Assembly: GCA_019454915.1 (NCBI GenBank)
Contig: JACFNM010000044.1
Coordinates: forward strand, 1 to 17,377
Length of the DNA: 17,377 nt
Direction of reading: 5' to 3'
From: Chitinophagaceae bacterium
GTDB taxonomy: Bacteria; Bacteroidota; Bacteroidia; Chitinophagales; Chitinophagaceae
The notes beneath the pieces were generated by a model. That model was given only the letters and a program-made list of their open reading frames with translations, did no database searches and had not been told where the DNA came from. The translations under genes were made by a program, and so were the position numbers. This document shows positions 13,002-17,377 of this stretch, piece by piece; within the stretch, counting starts at the first letter, position 1; each line of letters begins with the position of its first letter.

Positions 13002-16000
13002 ATGGTAGAGACTTTTATCAGAAGGCCCATTTTATCCCTGGTAATTTCCTTAATTATAACCTTGCTGGGAGTATTGGCCCTTTTTACGCTACCTATTACG
13101 CAGTTTCCGGATATCGTACCGCCATCCGTAACGGTCACAGCAAAATATACGGGTGCTAACGCTCAGGTATGTGTTGATGCTGTGGCCACACCTCTTGAAC
13201 GAGCGATAAACGGAGTACCTGGTATGACATATATGAATACCGTAACCAGTAATAATGGGATTACTCTTATTACCATTTCTTTCAAAGTGGGTACTGATCC
13301 CGATGTGGCCGCGGTAAACGTCCAGAATCGCGTGACTACGGTTTTGGATGAGCTTCCGGAAGAGGTGATTAAAGCGGGGGTGGTCACAGAAAAGGAAGTG
13401 AACAGTATGTTGCTGTATCTCAACATTGTGAGTGAAGACACAACAATGGATGAGGAGTTCATTTTCAATTTTACCGATATAAATATCTTGAAAGAATTAA
13501 AGCGGATCGAAGGGGTTGGTTTTGTTGAAATTATGGGTGCCAAGGATTACGCCATGCGAATTTGGCTAAAACCAGACCGTATGTTAGCCTATAATATTTC
13601 TACGGATGAGGTAATAGAAGCATTGAGACGTCAGAATGTAGAGGCGGCTCCGGGAAAAACCGGTGAAGGTTCAGGAAAGCAATCTAATGCACTGGAATAC
13701 ATTTTACGTTATACGGGAAAGTTTACAAAACCAGAGGAATACAAAAATATTGTGTTGCGTGCCGATGAGAATGGGTCTGTTCTAAGGTTAAAAGACATTG
13801 CCGGTGTTGAATTTGGCTCTCTTATGTACAGCATGATCTCCAAGACGGATGGAAAGCCTTCTGCATCAATAATGATAAAACAAAGACCAGGTTCTAATGC
13901 AAGGGAAGTAATCAAAGATATAAAAGAGCAAATGGTGCAGATAAAAGAATCATCATTTGTAAGTGGTATGGATTATAACTTCGCTTATGATGTATCTCGC
14001 TTTCTTGATGCATCTATTAGTGAAGTGCTGGTTACTTTACTGGAGGCGTTTATTTTGGTTTTTATTGTTGTATTTCTGTTCTTACAGGATTTCCGTTCCA
14101 CATTGATCCCTGCTCTGGCAGTACCCGTGGCACTTGTAGGGACACTTGCTTTTATGCTGGCGTTGGGATTTTCCATTAACCTGCTAACCCTTTTTGCCCT
14201 CGTGCTTGCCATTGGGATAGTAGTGGATAACGCAATAGTAGTAGTTGAGGCCGTTCATGTGAAGATGACAGAAGAACACATGGGCGCTATGGATGCAACG
14301 ATTGCTGCCATGAAGGAGATTACCGGAGCTATTCTGGCAATCACCCTGGTCATGTCTGCCGTGTTTGTTCCCGTTGCTTTTCTATCAGGCCCGGTAGGTG
14401 TGTTTTACCGCCAGTTTTCTCTAACGTTGGCTATTTCGATTGTGATATCCGGTATTAATGCATTAACTCTCACACCTGCTCTGTGCGCACTCATGTTGAA
14501 GCATCCTGAAAGAGAAAGAAAGAGGGGACTCCTGGGTCGTTTCTTCACTTCATTTAACACGGCTTACGATAAGACTCAGCATAAATATCAGGGACTCGTG
14601 AGGGTTTTGGCGGGAAGGAAAATAATAACATTAGCGATGCTTGCAGTGTTTTTTATTGCAACTTGGGGTACCAGTGTGATATTGCCTTCCGGTTTTATTC
14701 CTACCGAAGATCAGGGTATGATTTATGTGAACGTTACCACTCCCGTTGGTTCTACTGTGGAGCGTACTGGTATAGTATTGGATGAAATTCAACAGGTTGC
14801 CCAGGAATTGGATGCAGTTGAAAATATTTCAACACTGGCAGGTTATAGTCTTGTTACCGAAGTATCTGGCGCTTCTTATGGTATGGCAATGATTAACTTA
14901 AGGAGCTGGGAAGAAAGAAAGGAATCAGTTAATGATCTTATCACAATACTCCAGGAAAAGACTCAGCATATTTCAGATGCAAAGATAGAATTTCTGCCAC
15001 CTCCTACGGTTCCGGGTTTTGGTAATGCAAGTGGCTTTGAGTTTCGCTTGTTAGACAAAACCGGTAGCGGTAATTTGGAGCAAACCAAAAAGTTAGCCGA
15101 TGAAATCATCAATGCTTCATCGAAAACGGGGGTGGTAAAAAACGTTTTCACCGGATTCAATCCCAATTTCCCTCAATACATGATTCATGTAGACCAGGAC
15201 ATGGCAGCTAAAAAAGGGATAACCATCGAAAATGCGATGAATACATTACAAACGCTCTTGGGGAGTTACTACGCCACCAACTTCATTCGATTTGGACAGA
15301 TGTATAAGGTAATGGTCCAGGCCTATCCTCAATATCGTTCAAGTCCGGAAGATATTCTTCAACTTCACCTAAAAAATAAAGATGGAGAGATGGTTCCGTT
15401 TTCTACGTTCATCAGATTGGAAAGAGTCTATGGCCCGGAGCAACTTACCCGATATAATATGTATACTTCGGCACTAATTACTGGTGATGCGGCTGCGGGT
15501 TTCAGCAGCGGTGATGCGATTAAGACTATTGAGGCTTCAGCGAAGGAAATTTTACCAAGAGGATTTGACTATGAGTGGTCGGGTATGACCAGAGAACAAA
15601 TACTTTCAGGAAATCAAGCAGTATTTATATTTATTATTTGTCTGGTGTTTGTGTATCTGATACTTGCTGCCCAGTATGAAAGTTTTCTGCTGCCATTACC
15701 GGTAATCCTTTCCCTGCCAGCAGGTATTTTTGGTTCTTTTCTTTCATTGAAACTGGCTGGTCTGGAAAATAATATTTATGCTCAGGTGGCTTTGGTTATG
15801 CTAATTGGATTACTGGGAAAAAATGCAATTCTAATAGTTGAATTTGCCATACAGCGAAAGAAATTTGGTTCGAGTATATTGGATGCTGCTGTTGCTGGTG
15901 CAGCTTCCCGGCTAAGGCCAATCTTAATGACTTCGTTTGCATTTATTGCAGGTTTAATACCGCTGTGTATTGCAACCGGAGCGGGAGCACTCGGAAATCG

Positions 16001-16175
16001 TTCGATAGGAACTGCTGCTGCAGGTGGTATGCTAACCGGTACAGTCTTAGGTATTATTGTAATCCCTGGATTGTATGTGGTTTTTGCAGGAATTGAAGAA
16101 AGGCTTGGGTTAAAAAAGAAAATGAAACTGAAAGTACAGTCGATGAAAATAAAGGTATCTGCAAATGCGGACTAG
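13002..16175 (+). CDS. RND multidrug efflux permease (HAE1, AcrB-like)
   Basis: The product is 1057 residues, full length for the family. It begins with the typical FIRRPILSLVISLIITLLG first membrane helix, then the periplasmic porter domain with LPITQFPDIVPPSV. TM2-TM4 lie at ~339-412, a second porter/docking domain follows FIPTEDQG, and TM8-TM12 close the protein. Proton-relay residues can be placed by codon: Asp409 and Asn410 (GIVVDNAIVVVE) align with AcrB Asp407-Asp408, Lys940 (GKNAILIVEFA) with Lys940, and the TM11 LRPILMTSFAFI retains Arg. The family exports drugs, detergents or other amphiphiles using the proton gradient as a trimer. The Asn is discussed in the findings. The ATG at 13002 matches the family N-terminus. 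No Shine-Dalgarno is seen. The C-terminal tail is Lys-rich. The outer-membrane gene follows within 60 bp. Confidence 0.96.
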   Translation: MVETFIRRPILSLVISLIITLLGVLALFTLPITQFPDIVPPSVTVTAKYTGANAQVCVDAVATPLERAINGVPGMTYMNTVTSNNGITLITISFKVGTDPDVAAVNVQNRVTTVLDELPEEVIKAGVVTEKEVNSMLLYLNIVSEDTTMDEEFIFNFTDINILKELKRIEGVGFVEIMGAKDYAMRIWLKPDRMLAYNISTDEVIEALRRQNVEAAPGKTGEGSGKQSNALEYILRYTGKFTKPEEYKNIVLRADENGSVLRLKDIAGVEFGSLMYSMISKTDGKPSASIMIKQRPGSNAREVIKDIKEQMVQIKESSFVSGMDYNFAYDVSRFLDASISEVLVTLLEAFILVFIVVFLFLQDFRSTLIPALAVPVALVGTLAFMLALGFSINLLTLFALVLAIGIVVDNAIVVVEAVHVKMTEEHMGAMDATIAAMKEITGAILAITLVMSAVFVPVAFLSGPVGVFYRQFSLTLAISIVISGINALTLTPALCALMLKHPERERKRGLLGRFFTSFNTAYDKTQHKYQGLVRVLAGRKIITLAMLAVFFIATWGTSVILPSGFIPTEDQGMIYVNVTTPVGSTVERTGIVLDEIQQVAQELDAVENISTLAGYSLVTEVSGASYGMAMINLRSWEERKESVNDLITILQEKTQHISDAKIEFLPPPTVPGFGNASGFEFRLLDKTGSGNLEQTKKLADEIINASSKTGVVKNVFTGFNPNFPQYMIHVDQDMAAKKGITIENAMNTLQTLLGSYYATNFIRFGQMYKVMVQAYPQYRSSPEDILQLHLKNKDGEMVPFSTFIRLERVYGPEQLTRYNMYTSALITGDAAAGFSSGDAIKTIEASAKEILPRGFDYEWSGMTREQILSGNQAVFIFIICLVFVYLILAAQYESFLLPLPVILSLPAGIFGSFLSLKLAGLENNIYAQVALVMLIGLLGKNAILIVEFAIQRKKFGSSILDAAVAGAASRLRPILMTSFAFIAGLIPLCIATGAGALGNRSIGTAAAGGMLTGTVLGIIVIPGLYVVFAGIEERLGLKKKMKLKVQSMKIKVSANAD

Positions 16176-16230
16176 AAACGGCATTGACTTCCTGAGCATT
16201 TCGATGATCGGGATTCTATCATATAAAAAA

Positions 16231-17377
16231 ATGAATATCATCAACTTATTTATGAAAAAGCTATCTCCTACCTATAATGTTTATACGATTATTATTACAG
16301 TGACTATTCTGCAGGGATGCATATCTCAAAAGTATGTTAAGCAATATCCGGAGTTAAAAATGCCGGATAGCTATTACGGAACTATGGATTCTTATAGCCT
16401 GGGCGATTTTAATCGTGGACAGTTTTTCAGGGATACGATATTGCTTAGTCTTATTGATACTGCAATCAAAAATAATTTAGTTCTAAAAAATGCTACCGAA
16501 AAAATATTGATTTCCCGTGCCAATCTGCTGATGCAAAAAGGATTAAGACTTCCCTCTCTTAACGGACATGTTTCCGGATCGGTAGACCAATATGGAAAAT
16601 ACACTATGACAGGCGTGGGAAACTTTGATACTAACCTTTCGCAGAATATCTCGGAAGATCAAAAAATTGGAGAGCCTGTGCCAGAATATTTTCTGGGATT
16701 GAAAAGTTCATGGGAAATTGATTTTTGGGGAAAACTTAGGGCAAAAAAAGAGTCAGCGCGACATTCTTTACTGGCTTCTGAAAGTGGAAAGCAATGGCTA
16801 ACCACACAGTTGGTAGCCCAAGTTGCTTCTTTATACTATGAATTGTTAGCCTTGGATAATCGTTTGGAAATCATTCGGAGGAACATTGATCTGCAGGAGA
16901 AGGCTGTCGAGATTGTTGAAGCGCAAATGCAAGGCGGCCGGGCTACCGCTCTCGCAGTACAACAATTCAACGCTCAGTTAAAGCATACACAGGTTCTTGA
17001 ACAGCAAACAAGGCTGAACATTATCGAAATGGAAAATGAGATGAATGTCCTTTTGGGACGTTTCGCGCAAACTCCTGTCCCGAGAGGACTGCCGCTACGA
17101 TTGCAGATTATGTCTGGTTCTATCACCTCAGGTGTACCAGCTGATTTGTTAACCAGGAGACCGGATATAAGGCAGGCGGAAATGGAGTTATCTGCCTCCA
17201 AAGCTAATGTGATTGCAGCCAGAAAGGCCTTTTTCCCGTCCATCATCCTTACACCTCATCTCGGGTTCAATTCTTTTAAACTGCCGTTGTTATTCAATGG
17301 CAGCTCAATAGCTTCAGGACTTCTTGGATCACTTACACAACCCATTTTTAATCAATATCAGTTAAAGACTAATTATG
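16231..17377 (+). CDS. TolC/NodT-family outer-membrane efflux lipoprotein, 3' partial
   Basis: The frame is open from the start to the window edge (382 codons visible), so the last ~80-100 residues are missing. The N-terminus carries a signal ending in LQGC (Cys30 from this start), as in NodT-type lipid-anchored channels. Family signatures include LKSSWEIDFWGKLRAKKESA, LVAQVASLYYELLALDNRLE, LLGRF, and VPADLLTRRPDIRQAEMELS followed by ANVIAARKAFFPSIIL. These are outer-membrane efflux protein (OEP) repeats forming the beta-barrel and coiled-coil alpha-barrel. It would be the exit duct for the upstream pump. Other in-frame starts are ATG 16204 and ATG 16252; the latter gives a compact signal beginning MKK and is equally plausible. 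It starts 55 bp after the pump stop, consistent with one operon. Confidence 0.92.
   Translation, partial: MNIINLFMKKLSPTYNVYTIIITVTILQGCISQKYVKQYPELKMPDSYYGTMDSYSLGDFNRGQFFRDTILLSLIDTAIKNNLVLKNATEKILISRANLLMQKGLRLPSLNGHVSGSVDQYGKYTMTGVGNFDTNLSQNISEDQKIGEPVPEYFLGLKSSWEIDFWGKLRAKKESARHSLLASESGKQWLTTQLVAQVASLYYELLALDNRLEIIRRNIDLQEKAVEIVEAQMQGGRATALAVQQFNAQLKHTQVLEQQTRLNIIEMENEMNVLLGRFAQTPVPRGLPLRLQIMSGSITSGVPADLLTRRPDIRQAEMELSASKANVIAARKAFFPSIILTPHLGFNSFKLPLLFNGSSIASGLLGSLTQPIFNQYQLKTNY

Noticed and set aside
1..17377. CRISPR arrays, tRNA or rRNA genes, insertion sequences, integrase or phage genes
   Set aside because: None were seen on reading both strands; the only long repeat is the tandem-gene block.

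Overview
The window looks like chromosome of a member of the Bacteroidota, most likely a Chitinophagales/Sphingobacteriia-type bacterium. Evidence: TATCTTTG-type -7 promoter elements just upstream of several starts, few Shine-Dalgarno sequences, a small secreted protein ending in a type IX secretion (T9SS) sorting domain, many lipobox signal peptides, and a bacterial GH3-family enzyme. No RNA gene, CRISPR array, integrase or insertion sequence was seen.

Layout. (1) 1-2036: the 3' part of a GH3 auxin-responsive-promoter-family (adenylating acyl-acid amido synthetase-like) gene, then an SDR reductase of the FabG type. (2) 2203-3324: a TolB-like PD40 beta-propeller lipoprotein, convergent with a SanA/ElyC/YdcF-family (DUF218) membrane protein on the minus strand (3434-4075). 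(3) 4265-8795: two tandem paralogous lipoproteins of 740 and 759 residues, each an N-terminal regulator-type beta-propeller joined to a C-terminal helical, probably alpha/alpha-toroid, domain of no family I can name. (4) 8988-9635: a small T9SS-sorted protein; 9656-10354: a SCO1/SenC copper chaperone with an apparently leaderless promoter. (5) 10355-11162: an 808-bp AT-rich stretch without a convincing gene. (6) 11163-17377: an unrecognised small protein followed by an RND multidrug-type tripartite efflux locus: adaptor lipoprotein (MFP), AcrB-like HAE1 pump, and TolC/NodT outer-membrane factor cut by the window end.

The most notable observation is in region 3. The two tandem genes share an uninterrupted 918-bp block (4370-5287 and 6627-7544, constant offset 2257) in which I found no difference, synonymous sites included. 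The short sequence before it and the roughly 400-codon domain after it are clearly homologous but strongly diverged. The block coincides almost exactly with the beta-propeller and stops where the C-terminal domain begins. This points to very recent gene conversion, or an assembly artefact, keeping one propeller shared by two different C-terminal domains.

The efflux genes read as one transcription unit. The MFP would link the inner-membrane pump to the outer-membrane channel, with proton-driven export of small molecules. The 199-bp MFP-RND gap holds two predicted hairpins, and an 18-bp dyad lies just upstream of the small protein that heads the locus. The right-hand part of the window is more AT-rich than the left.
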